This document shows, one piece after another, positions 8,377-17,250 of a stretch of 64,000 nt of DNA (within the stretch, counting starts at the first letter, position 1; the number at the start of each line of letters is the position of its first letter). The notes under the pieces were generated by a model. The model searched no databases. It saw only the letters and a list, made by a program, of their open reading frames with translations, and was not told the DNA's origin. The position numbers and the translations under genes are program-made. The stretch comes from Chloroflexota bacterium (lineage in GTDB: Bacteria; Chloroflexota; Anaerolineae; Anaerolineales; Villigracilaceae): assembly GCA_016219545.1 (NCBI GenBank), contig JACRMH010000063.1, positions 31,320-95,319 on the forward strand, read 5' to 3'.

Positions 8377-8449
8377 GCCCCCATCGTCTAGAGGCCTAGG
8401 ACGCGGCCCTTTCAAGGCCACGACCGGGGTTCGAATCCCCGTGGGGGCA
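8377..8449 (+). tRNA. tRNA-Glu (anticodon TTC)
   Basis: The 73-base sequence folds as a cloverleaf: acceptor stem GCCCCCA/TGGGGGC, D-arm with TCTAGAGGCCTAGGA, anticodon loop CTTTCAA with TTC at 8411-8413, and T-arm CCGGGGTTCGAATCCCCG. The first anticodon-stem pair is a C-A mismatch. The 3' CCA is not encoded. The sequence follows bacterial tRNA-Glu closely. Confidence 0.97.
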
Positions 8450-8460
8450 CTCGAATAGAA

Positions 8461-8490
8461 GACTCACTGCCATGTGAGTCTTTTTATTTT
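8461..8490 (+). terminator. Rho-independent terminator after tRNA-Glu
   Basis: GACTCAC, a six-base loop, GTGAGTC and then TTTTTATTTT form a standard intrinsic terminator directly after the tRNA. It overlaps the 3' end of the convergent gene at 8484. Confidence 0.85.
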
Positions 8491-8963
8491 CTTGAATTGT
8501 GAAATGGGATTAAGAGCAGGAAGCCTAACGCAATGATCCCCTGACCGATCAGCACACCCGAAGCCTGCCACGGCCCGAAATAGGGAGATTTTGGAAAAGC
8601 TTGTGTGCCCATGCCGAAAATATCTGCCAGCCCCGCGAAGATGCATACCACATAACCCGTGCCGATCAGCCTTGCGCCAATGTCTGAGGTGATGGTACGT
8701 TCGCGCCCCCACCATAAAGTAAGCAGTCCGATATATCCACCCAAACAAATGATCGCCAGCCCGGCCAGAAAAACGGAGATCTGAACAAATCCAACGACAG
8801 GACGACGATCCAAATTGAACCAGACCGGCTTGGCGCCTATTGCGAAAATTAATAGCCCAAGCAAAGTTATTGCCATGCTGAAACGGATGCGCGGCGTTAT
8901 TGGATCATCACGAAGAGGTTCTTCTACAGGTGAGGTGACGGTCTCGGGTTGTGTAGGGTTCAT
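8484..8963 (-). CDS. Four-helix membrane protein, unknown function
   Basis: 159 residues. A Pro/Glu-rich N-terminus of about 28 residues precedes four hydrophobic segments (MAITLLGLLIFAIGA, VFLAGLAIICLGGYIGLL, GTGYVVCIFAGL, LIGQGIIALGFLLLIPF). It overlaps the end of the M19 peptidase gene by four bases, so it is probably translated from the same mRNA. No family recognised. Confidence 0.65.
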   Translation of the reverse strand: MNPTQPETVTSPVEEPLRDDPITPRIRFSMAITLLGLLIFAIGAKPVWFNLDRRPVVGFVQISVFLAGLAIICLGGYIGLLTLWWGRERTITSDIGARLIGTGYVVCIFAGLADIFGMGTQAFPKSPYFGPWQASGVLIGQGIIALGFLLLIPFHNSRK

Positions 8964-10051
8964 GAGGTTGGCAGATTCCTTTGTAGGCGCGTCAGCCAGT
9001 TACCGCTGAAAATATTCGCGATATCTGTCTCGGAATATCCGCGTGCCTGTAACAAGGATACCAGATTTTGCAGGTCTGCAACTGTGTCAATTTCCGGCGG
9101 GACGGATTGAACGCCAAAGCCGCCGTCAAAGTCAGAGCCGATGCCTGCATGAAGTGCGTCGCCTGCGATCTGGCAGATATGGTCAATTTGATCTGCAAGC
9201 AGGTCAAGCGGAACGTCTGCGCGGGAATCCGTCTTGGATTTCCAGCCGACTTTTAAATACTCGTTGAGCGGGACCACACCGATCACACCGTCACGTTCGA
9301 TAATTCCCTCAATGATGCGGTCGGACAGATGGCGGTTTGAATTCGAACCAGGCAATAGAGACAAGCAGTTGGCGTGTGTGGCTACAATGGGTCCGCGGTA
9401 AATATCCAATGCTTCAACCGTGGCTTGTTCATCCATGTGACTAAGGTCAAGTGTAATGTTGAGGTCAGCCATTGCGGATAATAGTTCATGCCCATCTTTT
9501 GTGAGCGGGCCTGGTTCGCGCCAGCCGCCGCAAAAGCGTGTGCCGACCCAGGCCGGTCCGATCAGGCGCACGCCGAGCTCATACCATTCCTCCACTTCGG
9601 ATGGATGACGGATGCATTCCGCGCCTTCAATGAGCACCACCATGCCAACGGGATGTTCTTTTTCAGCGGTGGAATTCCAATGGTCGAGAAGCAGGTTCAG
9701 GTCGCGGGAAGATGCGATCAGCCGGAATTTGTCGGGGATCGAATCGGTCATGCGATGATAGGTCATCAATTGTTCACGATAAAGCTGATGCGCCTCGTCA
9801 AATGTTTTGTAGACCTGGGATTTATTCTGGCTCTTGCTCATGCGCGCCGGGGTGCCGTAGAGTGTTGAGAAGATGAGCGCCACCTTCCCGCGCTGATAAT
9901 CTGGCCAGCCGAGGAGTGAATCTTCAGTATCCGCTACAGTGGCACTGCCAAATTCGATCTGCCGGGTTTCTGCGGCAGCGCGCGTATAATCGCGCCCGTA
10001 TCTTAGCATGTTGTAGGCGATATCTGCGTGACCGTCAACTAGGATTGGCAT
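8960..10051 (-). CDS. Membrane-dipeptidase family (M19) metallopeptidase
   Basis: 363 residues from the ATG at 10051 (MPILVDGHADIAYN). Family features are the HxD zinc ligands in DGHAD, the bridging Glu in LIEGAEC, His residues in DLSHMDEQ and ATHANCLSL, and the C-terminal GIGSDFDGGFG. These enzymes hydrolyse dipeptides, including those with a D-residue at the C-terminus. The in-frame extension to 10072 would start inside the hairpin at 10065-10086, so I prefer 10051, although no ribosome site is obvious there. It is followed by a membrane-protein gene. Confidence 0.88.
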   Translation of the reverse strand: MPILVDGHADIAYNMLRYGRDYTRAAAETRQIEFGSATVADTEDSLLGWPDYQRGKVALIFSTLYGTPARMSKSQNKSQVYKTFDEAHQLYREQLMTYHRMTDSIPDKFRLIASSRDLNLLLDHWNSTAEKEHPVGMVVLIEGAECIRHPSEVEEWYELGVRLIGPAWVGTRFCGGWREPGPLTKDGHELLSAMADLNITLDLSHMDEQATVEALDIYRGPIVATHANCLSLLPGSNSNRHLSDRIIEGIIERDGVIGVVPLNEYLKVGWKSKTDSRADVPLDLLADQIDHICQIAGDALHAGIGSDFDGGFGVQSVPPEIDTVADLQNLVSLLQARGYSETDIANIFSGNWLTRLQRNLPTS

Positions 10052-10064
10052 GGGGATTATTGAA

Positions 10065-10086
10065 GAGCGCACCTTTCGGTGCGCTC
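10065..10086. terminator. Strong hairpin between S1-domain gene and M19 gene
   Basis: GAGCGCACC, loop TTTC, GGTGCGCTC: a nine-pair stem just after the stop of the S1-domain gene on the minus strand. The following minus-strand sequence, TTCAATAATCC, is a poor T-tract, so termination may be partial. Confidence 0.55.
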
Positions 10087-10093
10087 TGGTGGT

Positions 10094-11380
10094 TTATTCT
10101 GATTTATTTTCTTCATCGGAGTTTGTATCCGATGGAATTACTGGATTGTCTGCAACTTGTGCATCTTGTTCGCCAAACTGCTGCGTGAGCATCTTGAAGT
10201 CTTTGTCGGCGAATGCGGCCGAGTCTACTTTGCGAAGGCTGAGACCGATGCGGTGCTGTTCGCCATCAATGCGGATGACGCGCAGGGTCTTGGTTTCGCC
10301 TTCCTTGAGGACTTCCTTCGGATGCTCAACCCGGTTCTCGCTTAACTCGGAGATGTGGATGAGACCTTCGATGTCGCCTTCAAGACGGGCAAATGCGCCA
10401 AACTTGGTGAGACGGGTGATCGTGCCTTCGACAAGTTGTCCGACACTGAATTTTTCCACGCGGCTCTTCCAGGGGTCATCCTGTAATGCGCGCATGGATA
10501 AGCCGATGCGTTTCTTCTCGCGGTCAATGTTGATGACCTTGACTTTAACTTCCTGCCCGACTTCAAGCATTTCCTTGGGGTGGGTGAGGCGGTCCCATGA
10601 AAGCTCGGAGAGGTGAACAAGTCCATCTGCGCCGTTGATGTTGACGAATGCGCCAAAATCTGCGAGGCTGGTGACTTTGCCGGTATAGACCTTGTCCTGT
10701 TCCAATTCGCTGATAACGCGGTCTTTCATGGAGGAACGGGATTCTGTATTTGTGGAGCGCTCTGAAAGGATGAGGCGGCGGCGTTCGCGGTCCACTTCGA
10801 TAATGCGGACGGAGATCGCTTGACCAACCATCTTTTGCCAGCGCTGTTCAGGAGTGTCACCTGATGATTGTGCGCGGCGTGAGGCGCTGATCTGTGAGGA
10901 GGGAACGAATCCACGCAGGTTGCCGACGGCAACGATCAAACCACCTTTGTTGAAACCGATGATCTTTGTGTCGATCACGGTCTCTTCGGAGATCATCTTC
11001 TCAACGTTTTCCCAGGACATCTCTTCCTGTGCGCGCTTGAAAGATAAAACGACATTGCCATTTTGATCTTCGGGGTTCAGCACGTAAACGTTTACTTCCT
11101 GTCCCACTTTTAATTCGGCGCGTTCTTCGGCTGTGAGTTGTTCCAACTCACGTCCGGCAACAACACCTTCGGATTTAGCTCCGACGCTGATGAGAATCTG
11201 ACTTGCGCCAATACTTGCAATCATGCCTTTGCGTATCTCGCCGACTTGCGGCAATTCCACGCTTAAAGATTCTGATTCAAGCAATGATTCCATGGTTTGA
11301 TTGTTAGGGTGTTCTCCCTGGGCGTTTTCGGCCCCTTGCCCGCTTAGGGCTTCGTTTTCATCCGTCACTGGTGGCTCCAA
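10094..11380 (-). CDS. S1-domain RNA-binding protein (30S protein S1-like)
   Basis: 428 residues. An acidic leader of about 45 residues is followed by four S1 domains at about 48-115, 133-205, 225-295 and 312-378; each has the FNKGG/LADFGAF/LTKFGAF core and the IHISELS-type strand. Bacterial S1 helps ribosomes load structured or weak mRNAs; with four domains this is a short S1 typical of non-proteobacteria. A minus-strand -10 box (11401-11406, TATAAT) lies 20 bases before the TTG start at 11380. The tail is acidic and disordered. Confidence 0.88.
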   Translation of the reverse strand: MEPPVTDENEALSGQGAENAQGEHPNNQTMESLLESESLSVELPQVGEIRKGMIASIGASQILISVGAKSEGVVAGRELEQLTAEERAELKVGQEVNVYVLNPEDQNGNVVLSFKRAQEEMSWENVEKMISEETVIDTKIIGFNKGGLIVAVGNLRGFVPSSQISASRRAQSSGDTPEQRWQKMVGQAISVRIIEVDRERRRLILSERSTNTESRSSMKDRVISELEQDKVYTGKVTSLADFGAFVNINGADGLVHLSELSWDRLTHPKEMLEVGQEVKVKVINIDREKKRIGLSMRALQDDPWKSRVEKFSVGQLVEGTITRLTKFGAFARLEGDIEGLIHISELSENRVEHPKEVLKEGETKTLRVIRIDGEQHRIGLSLRKVDSAAFADKDFKMLTQQFGEQDAQVADNPVIPSDTNSDEENKSE

Positions 11381-11438
11381 CTTACTGAAATGTATGCGGG
11401 ATTATACAAGTGAAACCTGAACTTGGCAACCCTGTGCA

Positions 11439-12791
11439 TTATTTGCTCACTGCCTTATCCGTTATTTCCAGCGCCTTGTCCAGCACATCCATGCCTTCTT
11501 TTAACTGCTCTTCATCAATGATCAGGGGCGGGATGATCAACACGGTATGCCAATGTGTATACAAGAACAGTCCGTGGTCTGTACAATACTTCCTCAAGGC
11601 TGTCATTTCCGGCGCAGACCCGTTCCACGGAGCCAATGGCTCTTTTGTTTTTCTATCTTTAACCAACTCGATGATGCCGAACAGCCCGATATTGCGGACT
11701 TCGCCGATGGATGGATGCGCTTCCCCGAGGTCGGTCAACATGCGCCTCAGGACTCCGCCCATGCCTGCCGCGTGCTCGACGAGTTTATCTTCCCTCATCA
11801 CGTTGATGTTGGCTACGGCCGCCGCCAGTGAAATGGGATGCGAGGTATAGGTCAGCCCGCTTTCAAAGACGTGCTCATCGAAGGCTGCAGCAATTTCAGG
11901 TCGCATTGCGACAGCGCCGAGCGGGGCGTAGGCGGAGGTGAGTCCCTTGGCCATCGTCATGATGTCAGGTACTACATCCCAATGTTCAATTGCGAACATC
12001 TTGCCCGTGCGGCCAAAACCGCTCATCACCTCGTCCGCGATCATCACGATGCCGTATGTGCCGCACAAGGCGCGCACGCCCTGCATGTATCCCTGCGGTG
12101 GAATGATGATGCCATTTGTGCCGGTCACGGATTCCATCAAGATGGCCGCGATGGTTTCAGGACCTTCATATAAAATGATCTCTTCCAAATGGTTGAGATA
12201 ATCGCGCGTGAATTCTTCTTCGCTGATGTTTGGGTTTGACCGGTGGAACGTGGAGCGATAGCGATACGGATCGAGGAAATGCACGACGCCCGGCATGGTC
12301 ATCGGCTCCCACATTTGACGGCGCGGGTCGCCGGTGGCGGCCATGGCGCCCATCGTCGCGCCGTGATAGGAACGATAGCGTGTGAGAATCTTGAATCGTT
12401 TTGTATAACCACGTGCGAGTTTTATCGCGTTCTCATTCGCATCTGCACCGCCGAGTGTGAAAAGAATCTTGCTTAATTTTCCTTGTGGTGTGACATCTGC
12501 CACGGCCTTGCTGGCTATCGCGCGGATCTTGGTTGTCATGCCCGGCGCGGCATAAGGCAGTTCTGCAGCTTGATCCTGCATGGCTTTGATGACCTTCTCG
12601 TTCCCATGCCCGATGTTGACACACATCGTCATCGAATTGAAATCAAGATAACGTTTATCGTTCACATCCCAGAAATACACACCTTTGGCGCGTTTGACAG
12701 CAATGGGGTTTACTTTGGCTTGAGCAGACCACGTCCAGAAGACATGCTCTTTGGAAAGGGATACAATTTCATCATCGGGAAGATCAAACAT
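11439..12791 (-). CDS. Class III PLP aminotransferase, taurine/beta-alanine-pyruvate type
   Basis: 450 residues from the ATG at 12791, which has GAGGA six bases upstream; the longer frame to 12803 would start inside this site. Class III motifs are present: LGGADANENAIKLAR, YHGATMGAM, DEVMSGFGRTG and the PLP lysine in TMAKGLTSAYAPLGAVAM. The pattern is closest to taurine:pyruvate and omega-amino acid:pyruvate transaminases, but the amine donor cannot be fixed by eye. It would transfer an amino group in the cytoplasm to a 2-oxoacid. No sulfonate genes are nearby. Confidence 0.85.
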   Translation of the reverse strand: MFDLPDDEIVSLSKEHVFWTWSAQAKVNPIAVKRAKGVYFWDVNDKRYLDFNSMTMCVNIGHGNEKVIKAMQDQAAELPYAAPGMTTKIRAIASKAVADVTPQGKLSKILFTLGGADANENAIKLARGYTKRFKILTRYRSYHGATMGAMAATGDPRRQMWEPMTMPGVVHFLDPYRYRSTFHRSNPNISEEEFTRDYLNHLEEIILYEGPETIAAILMESVTGTNGIIIPPQGYMQGVRALCGTYGIVMIADEVMSGFGRTGKMFAIEHWDVVPDIMTMAKGLTSAYAPLGAVAMRPEIAAAFDEHVFESGLTYTSHPISLAAAVANINVMREDKLVEHAAGMGGVLRRMLTDLGEAHPSIGEVRNIGLFGIIELVKDRKTKEPLAPWNGSAPEMTALRKYCTDHGLFLYTHWHTVLIIPPLIIDEEQLKEGMDVLDKALEITDKAVSK

Positions 12792-12839
12792 GGAAGTCCT
12801 CATTTTAGATTTGCGATTTTAGATTTTATATTGTTGAAT

Positions 12840-12845
12840 TATAAT
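12840..12845 (+). promoter_or_regulatory. -10 box TATAAT before P-loop kinase gene
   Basis: GAATTATAATCCC carries a consensus -10 hexamer 36 bases before the ATG at 12882, which has its own AAAGGAG site, so this mRNA would have a short leader. Confidence 0.5.
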
Positions 12846-12881
12846 CCCGCGCCTTATCCTTCATTTGATAAAAGGAGAATC

Positions 12882-13433
12882 ATGGAACCCTTCCCTTATC
12901 ACCGCATTGTTGTTGTTGGCGCAACCTCGTCAGGCAAATCCACGCTGGCGAAAAAGCTCGCTGAGAAAATCGGCGGGGGCTTCATTGAATTGGACGCCTT
13001 GCATTGGGAACCGAACTGGCAGGAAGCAAGACCTGAAGTTTTAAGAGAGCGAGTTAAAGCGGCAACGAGTGTGCAGACTTGGGTGGTGGCAGGAAATTAT
13101 CATGCTGTGCGTGATGAGATCTGGCCGAAGGCTGAGGCGATCATCTGGTTGGATTATTCACTTCCACTCGTTTTTTGGCGCTTGCTGACTCGCACAGTCC
13201 GCCGTTGGATCACACGGGAGGAATTATGGAATGGCAACCGCGAGACCTTTTGGTGGCACTTTAAAATCTGGTCTGATGATTCTCTTTTTCACTGGTTGTT
13301 CAAAACCTACTGGAGAAGGAAACGCGAATATCCAATTCTGTTTCGTCAACCTGAAAATTCGCATTTGAAGGTTATGCATTTTACAACCCCATCTGAAACG
13401 GAAGATTGGTTTAGAAATATTGAACTGAACTAA
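12882..13433 (+). CDS. P-loop kinase, adenylate kinase/FlaR-like
   Basis: 183 residues from the ATG at 12882, preceded by AAAGGAG. The Walker A loop is VVGATSSGKSTLAKKLA (residues 10-26) followed by FIELDALHWEPNW, a pattern seen in proteins annotated as topology-modulation or FlaR-like adenylate-kinase relatives. The C-terminal half is Trp/Arg-rich. It presumably phosphorylates a small molecule; the substrate is unknown. Its last four bases overlap the convergent gene at 13430. Confidence 0.8.
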   Translation: MEPFPYHRIVVVGATSSGKSTLAKKLAEKIGGGFIELDALHWEPNWQEARPEVLRERVKAATSVQTWVVAGNYHAVRDEIWPKAEAIIWLDYSLPLVFWRLLTRTVRRWITREELWNGNRETFWWHFKIWSDDSLFHWLFKTYWRRKREYPILFRQPENSHLKVMHFTTPSETEDWFRNIELN

Positions 13434-13933
13434 CCTGGTTTCCGCCCGACAAAAAATAAAACAATTGCTATGCCTGCCATGACAACCAGTAGTATTTGCC
13501 AATCCAACGTGAATTGACCACGAACGAGCAGGAGCAGGCTGGCAAATAAGAGTCCGATTAGGGCAAGAAGGCTTAATCGTGCAAGACGCCGCCGTTCAAT
13601 ACCCTTCAATTCGTCTTTTGGCATCGCGCGGATTTGACTATGGAACTCGGTTAAGTCCCATGCGACGAGACTAAAGATCGAGGCGGCGATCATCCATCCA
13701 GAGTGAAGACCAAGCCAAAGTCCAAGAGCAGAGGCGAGCACGGTTAAGATCAATGCGACTGCCGAGAACCAGTCCCAGCGGTTGTATAAGGCGACCAGCC
13801 AAAATAATCCAAAAAACATAAACCAGCGCACAAAAACATCAAATCCTGCGAGGTAGTAACCGTATGCGAGAAAGCCGCTTCCCAATAGGATACAGATGGC
13901 GAGCGCGAAATTTGTCGGGGTTATTCTTTGCAT
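13430..13933 (-). CDS. Multi-helix membrane protein, paralogue of the protein at 14487
   Basis: 167 residues with about six hydrophobic segments and a basic cytoplasmic loop (MPKDELKGIERRRLARLS). The segment IFSLVAWDLTEFHSQI matches MFSLAAWDLALFVQRL in the neighbour at 14487-14996, and both have the same length and helix order, so they are paralogues. Function unknown. A minus-strand -10 box lies seven bases before the ATG. Confidence 0.7.
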   Translation of the reverse strand: MQRITPTNFALAICILLGSGFLAYGYYLAGFDVFVRWFMFFGLFWLVALYNRWDWFSAVALILTVLASALGLWLGLHSGWMIAASIFSLVAWDLTEFHSQIRAMPKDELKGIERRRLARLSLLALIGLLFASLLLLVRGQFTLDWQILLVVMAGIAIVLFFVGRKPG

Positions 13934-13940
13934 GGACTAA

Positions 13941-13973
13941 ATTGTACTCGTGAAATTAACGGCATGTTATACT
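13941..13973. promoter_or_regulatory. Divergent leaderless promoters
   Basis: On the minus strand TACAAT (plus 13941-13946) lies seven bases before the ATG at 13933. On the plus strand TATACT (13968-13973) lies six bases before the ATG at 13980. With such spacing transcription would begin at or next to each start codon, so both mRNAs are probably leaderless. Confidence 0.6.
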
Positions 13974-13979
13974 GCCGCA

Positions 13980-14483
13980 ATGATGGTAGATTGTGATGGC
14001 AAGTTACATCCGCAGGCGCTTGAAGGGATTCATCTTTTCAATGCAGGGGATTTCTTTGAGGCGCATGAAGCGCTTGAAACTGCATGGCGGGATGAAAAGG
14101 GTGATATTCGAAATTTGTATCAGGGAATACTACAAGTGGCGGTCTGCTTTTTGCACATCACGCGCGGAAATTATGATGGTGCGGTCAAAGTATATGGCAG
14201 AAGCATGAGATGGCTGAATGACCTTCCCGATGTGTGCAGGGGAGTGCGGGTGGCGAAGTTAAGAAATGACGCAGATGCTGTCATGAATGAATTGAAGAAA
14301 TTAGGCAGGGAAAGAATCAATGAGTTTGATCCGTCGTTGTTCAAGCCTGTTGTATGGAGCGAAAAGAGGGAATGGATCTGTGACCGCTGTGGAACAAGGA
14401 TGCATGAAAAGAATTGCAAAGTGACCTGTCCCAACTGCGGCAATCGTTTTGATTGCTCTGATCTGAATATATATTTTGATTAA
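13980..14483 (+). CDS. DUF309 protein with C-terminal zinc ribbon
   Basis: 167 residues. The N-terminal DUF309 helices carry the FNAGDFFEAHEALETAW signature followed by YQGILQVAVCFLH. The C-terminus adds a zinc ribbon, CDRC-x11-CPNC type (WICDRCGTR...VTCPNCGNRF). DUF309 proteins have no settled function. The ATG at 13980 is chosen because of the -10 box six bases upstream; a GTG at 13950 would lie before the promoter. Confidence 0.82.
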   Translation: MMVDCDGKLHPQALEGIHLFNAGDFFEAHEALETAWRDEKGDIRNLYQGILQVAVCFLHITRGNYDGAVKVYGRSMRWLNDLPDVCRGVRVAKLRNDADAVMNELKKLGRERINEFDPSLFKPVVWSEKREWICDRCGTRMHEKNCKVTCPNCGNRFDCSDLNIYFD

Positions 14484-14486
14484 CTC

Positions 14487-14996
14487 TTATAAATCAATAT
14501 CATCCTCGTGCCGCCGCAGACGGTAGACGAGGGAGCTAATGCCCCAGACACCGAGCAGTGCCAGGATCACCGCACCTCCAAAGGTTAGGTTGATGCGGAT
14601 GAGGGTGATGGCAAATACCCCAAGCAAACTTAATCCGATCACAAACCCAAGTTGAGTGAAATGAGTCCGCTCCATTATTTTGCGGTCTGTTGGCTCACTT
14701 GTCATTTCCAGTCGTTGAACGAATAGGGCTAAGTCCCAGGCAGCGAGTGAAAACATCACGCAGGTTAAAGCCATCCACGAGGCAATGCCTCCCCAAATGC
14801 TTGCCGCAGAAATGACTACAAATATCGCGAAGGCGGGCGAGGCGACCCAGCGGATCCTTCTTTTATGAGCAACCATCCACGCCAATCCTAGCAGGGCAAT
14901 GCCAATTGCGGGAATGGGATGTCCTTGTGTTGCCATCCCAAATACAAGAATGGCTGCACCAATAAAAATGGAAACATATATGGCGCGCCGGGTCAT
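14487..14996 (-). CDS. Multi-helix membrane protein, paralogue of the protein at 13430
   Basis: 169 residues, about five or six hydrophobic segments, ending in a charged tail (RRHEDDIDL). It shares the AWDL-containing helix and layout with the protein at 13430-13933. The start overlaps the stop of the DUF58 gene by four bases, so it is the last gene of the MoxR-DUF58 operon and may belong to the same membrane complex. Function unknown. Confidence 0.7.
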   Translation of the reverse strand: MTRRAIYVSIFIGAAILVFGMATQGHPIPAIGIALLGLAWMVAHKRRIRWVASPAFAIFVVISAASIWGGIASWMALTCVMFSLAAWDLALFVQRLEMTSEPTDRKIMERTHFTQLGFVIGLSLLGVFAITLIRINLTFGGAVILALLGVWGISSLVYRLRRHEDDIDL

Positions 14997-16288
14997 CCAC
15001 GACCTCCACGCCCGCTTTGCATGGCACGCAGGAAGGTGACCGGCCGGCTGAGGGAGGTGCGTGCCGCTTGTTCAAAGGGTGTGGATGTGTTCCAGTTCAC
15101 CACCTGGATCCCAAACCCGCGCAGGCGGCGCAGCATGATCTCCCGTTCAAGACGTGCAATGCGCGCGGACAGTTTTAGCGACTTGCGATCTTCAAGCCTG
15201 CTCGCTTCAAATGAGACCGGGTCTGGGCTGATGACCATAACCTGATAGCCGCTTACTTTCAATTGGGCAATGACGGGCAGATCGTCCGCATGAAGCGGGC
15301 TGATGATAATGATCTGTGAGTTGGCCGGGAACATGCGATGCGGAATGAAAAGTGACCTGAAATTCTGGCTCTCACCGGTCCTGGCCATTGCCAGACTTTG
15401 CAGGATGCGTTCACGCTGGCGTTTGCCGTATCCGGGTGATGTCCATCTGGCGCGGTCACCGTAGATCAATAGCCCTACGCGATTGCTTTCTGAAAGCAAG
15501 GCGGATGCAACGGACATGGCTGCAATGACAGAATCTTCGAAGAGCGAGAGATTCCCTTTTAAGTAATTGACCTCACTCCTGCCGTCCAAAACGATCCCCA
15601 CATCGGCCACGCGTTCCTGTTCGTATTCGTTTGAAAATAATGCGTTGCCTTGCCGCGCCGATGCCCGCCAATTAATGTGATGGGGCGAGTCTCCGGCTTG
15701 ATATTCACGCAGACCAAAGAATTCGATCCCCGCGCCGCCCTGGTGCGCAGGAATGAGTCCTGAATATACACGTGTCTGTCGCGGACGAATGGCGATGCGC
15801 CGTATTCGTGCAACAGGTGGAAGCACAACCAGTTGTCCGCTTGTGGGCAGGGATTTGCGTTTGACCACCAATCCAAATCCGTCTTCGGCATTTACTTCAA
15901 GTTTATGAAATAGGTGGAATCCGCGCCTGCCTTGCAATGTGTATGACCATGAAATACTGCCGTGTGCCGGCAGTCTCACAAGACGGTCATTCGACCCTTC
16001 AACGACTTCCAAAAAAACTGGAAGCGGATCATGGATCAAGATCTCGCCAAGCGCCCCTCCATGGTTGGTGACGGTCAGGCTGACAGTAACTTTCTCTCCG
16101 GGCTTGACGCGTTCCGAACTCAGGATTCTCTCTGCCGAAAGATCTAGTTTCTCCGGCCCGCGCCATAAACCTGCCAGCAAATAAACTACCAACGGCAAAG
16201 CCAGACTCAGCACGGTTCCATTAAGGGTACCAACACCGGTCAGAATGATGAAGTAGATCAAGACCGCCAGCAGAGCGATGCGACTCAT
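14993..16288 (-). CDS. DUF58 (von Willebrand-type) membrane-anchored protein
   Basis: 431 residues. Two N-terminal membrane helices are followed by a beta-sandwich domain, the DUF58 signature GLREYQAGDSPHHINWRASA, and a VWA-like fold with VGIVLDGRSE. DUF58 proteins work with MoxR ATPases, probably in assembly or folding of surface complexes. The start overlaps the MoxR stop as TAATG, which shows translational coupling. Confidence 0.9.
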   Translation of the reverse strand: MSRIALLAVLIYFIILTGVGTLNGTVLSLALPLVVYLLAGLWRGPEKLDLSAERILSSERVKPGEKVTVSLTVTNHGGALGEILIHDPLPVFLEVVEGSNDRLVRLPAHGSISWSYTLQGRRGFHLFHKLEVNAEDGFGLVVKRKSLPTSGQLVVLPPVARIRRIAIRPRQTRVYSGLIPAHQGGAGIEFFGLREYQAGDSPHHINWRASARQGNALFSNEYEQERVADVGIVLDGRSEVNYLKGNLSLFEDSVIAAMSVASALLSESNRVGLLIYGDRARWTSPGYGKRQRERILQSLAMARTGESQNFRSLFIPHRMFPANSQIIIISPLHADDLPVIAQLKVSGYQVMVISPDPVSFEASRLEDRKSLKLSARIARLEREIMLRRLRGFGIQVVNWNTSTPFEQAARTSLSRPVTFLRAMQSGRGGRG

Positions 16289-17250
16289 TACATCCCTTCG
16301 ACCACTGGCACTGGGGTTCTTGTTAAGACATTCGCGATGACAGAACCGGTCACATCACGTGCCACCCAATGTTCGGGAGTCAAGAGGATGCGGTGGGAGA
16401 GGATTGGTAATGCGAAATGTTTAATATCATCTGGAAGCACGAATTCACGCCCTGTCAATGCGGCATGAGCGCGCGCCATTTTTAGGAATGCCAGCGAAGC
16501 CCGCGGACTTGCGCCCACAGCCACGCGCCGGTCTGTGCGGGTACCGTGAACAAGGCGGGCGATGTAATCTTCAAGGTCGGGGTCAACATGGACGGATTCA
16601 ATGGCCGCGCGCAGTCCCATTAATTTTTCAGCAGAACTGACTACACTTAGTTCCACATCATCTCGTTGGCGCGAATGACGTCTTTGGAGAATCTCTTTTT
16701 CTTCCTTTACATCAGGGTAACCTACGGAAAGCTTTAACATGAAACGATCCAATTGTGCTTCGGGCAGGGGAAATGTCCCTTCATACTCGATCGGGTTTTG
16801 AGTTGCCATTACAAGGAAAGGTTCGGGCAGGGGCATGGTCTCGCCATCGAGGGTCACTTGTCTCTCCTGCATCGCCTCCAACAGCGCGGACTGTGTTTTC
16901 GGCGAAGCGCGGTTGATCTCATCGGCCAGTACAATGTTGGCAAAGATCGGTCCTTGCCGAAGTTGGAATTGATTATGCTCGCGGTCCAAAATATAGCCGC
17001 CAGTGATGTCTCCCGGTAAAAGGTCAGGGGTGAATTGAATGCGCTTGAAATCCAGACCCAGCACAGTCGCGAATGACCGCGCCAGCAGAGTCTTCCCAAG
17101 CCCTGGATAATCTTCCAGTAAAATATGTCCGCCGGCCAGAACAGCGGTCATGATCGTTTCCAAAAGATCTCGCTTTCCTACAAAGGCGCGTTCAACTTCA
17201 TCTATTACACTTTTTCCCGTTAGAGGCACTTCGTTTAATTTAGCGTTCAT
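16288..17250 (-). CDS. MoxR-family AAA+ ATPase
   Basis: 320 residues. Walker A is LEDYPGLGKTLLAR, Walker B is IVLADEINRASPKTQSALLEAMQE, sensor 1 is VMATQNP, and FPLPEAQLDRFMLKL is the MoxR signature. It is thought to act as a chaperone with its DUF58 partner, encoded immediately downstream. A GGAGAT ribosome site lies before the ATG, and the 5' end overlaps the upstream gene by eleven bases. Confidence 0.94.
   Translation of the reverse strand: MNAKLNEVPLTGKSVIDEVERAFVGKRDLLETIMTAVLAGGHILLEDYPGLGKTLLARSFATVLGLDFKRIQFTPDLLPGDITGGYILDREHNQFQLRQGPIFANIVLADEINRASPKTQSALLEAMQERQVTLDGETMPLPEPFLVMATQNPIEYEGTFPLPEAQLDRFMLKLSVGYPDVKEEKEILQRRHSRQRDDVELSVVSSAEKLMGLRAAIESVHVDPDLEDYIARLVHGTRTDRRVAVGASPRASLAFLKMARAHAALTGREFVLPDDIKHFALPILSHRILLTPEHWVARDVTGSVIANVLTRTPVPVVEGM

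Noticed and set aside
12483..12881. N-terminal extension of the P-loop kinase frame
   Set aside because: It lies antisense to the aminotransferase gene; ATG 12882 has a strong ribosome site.
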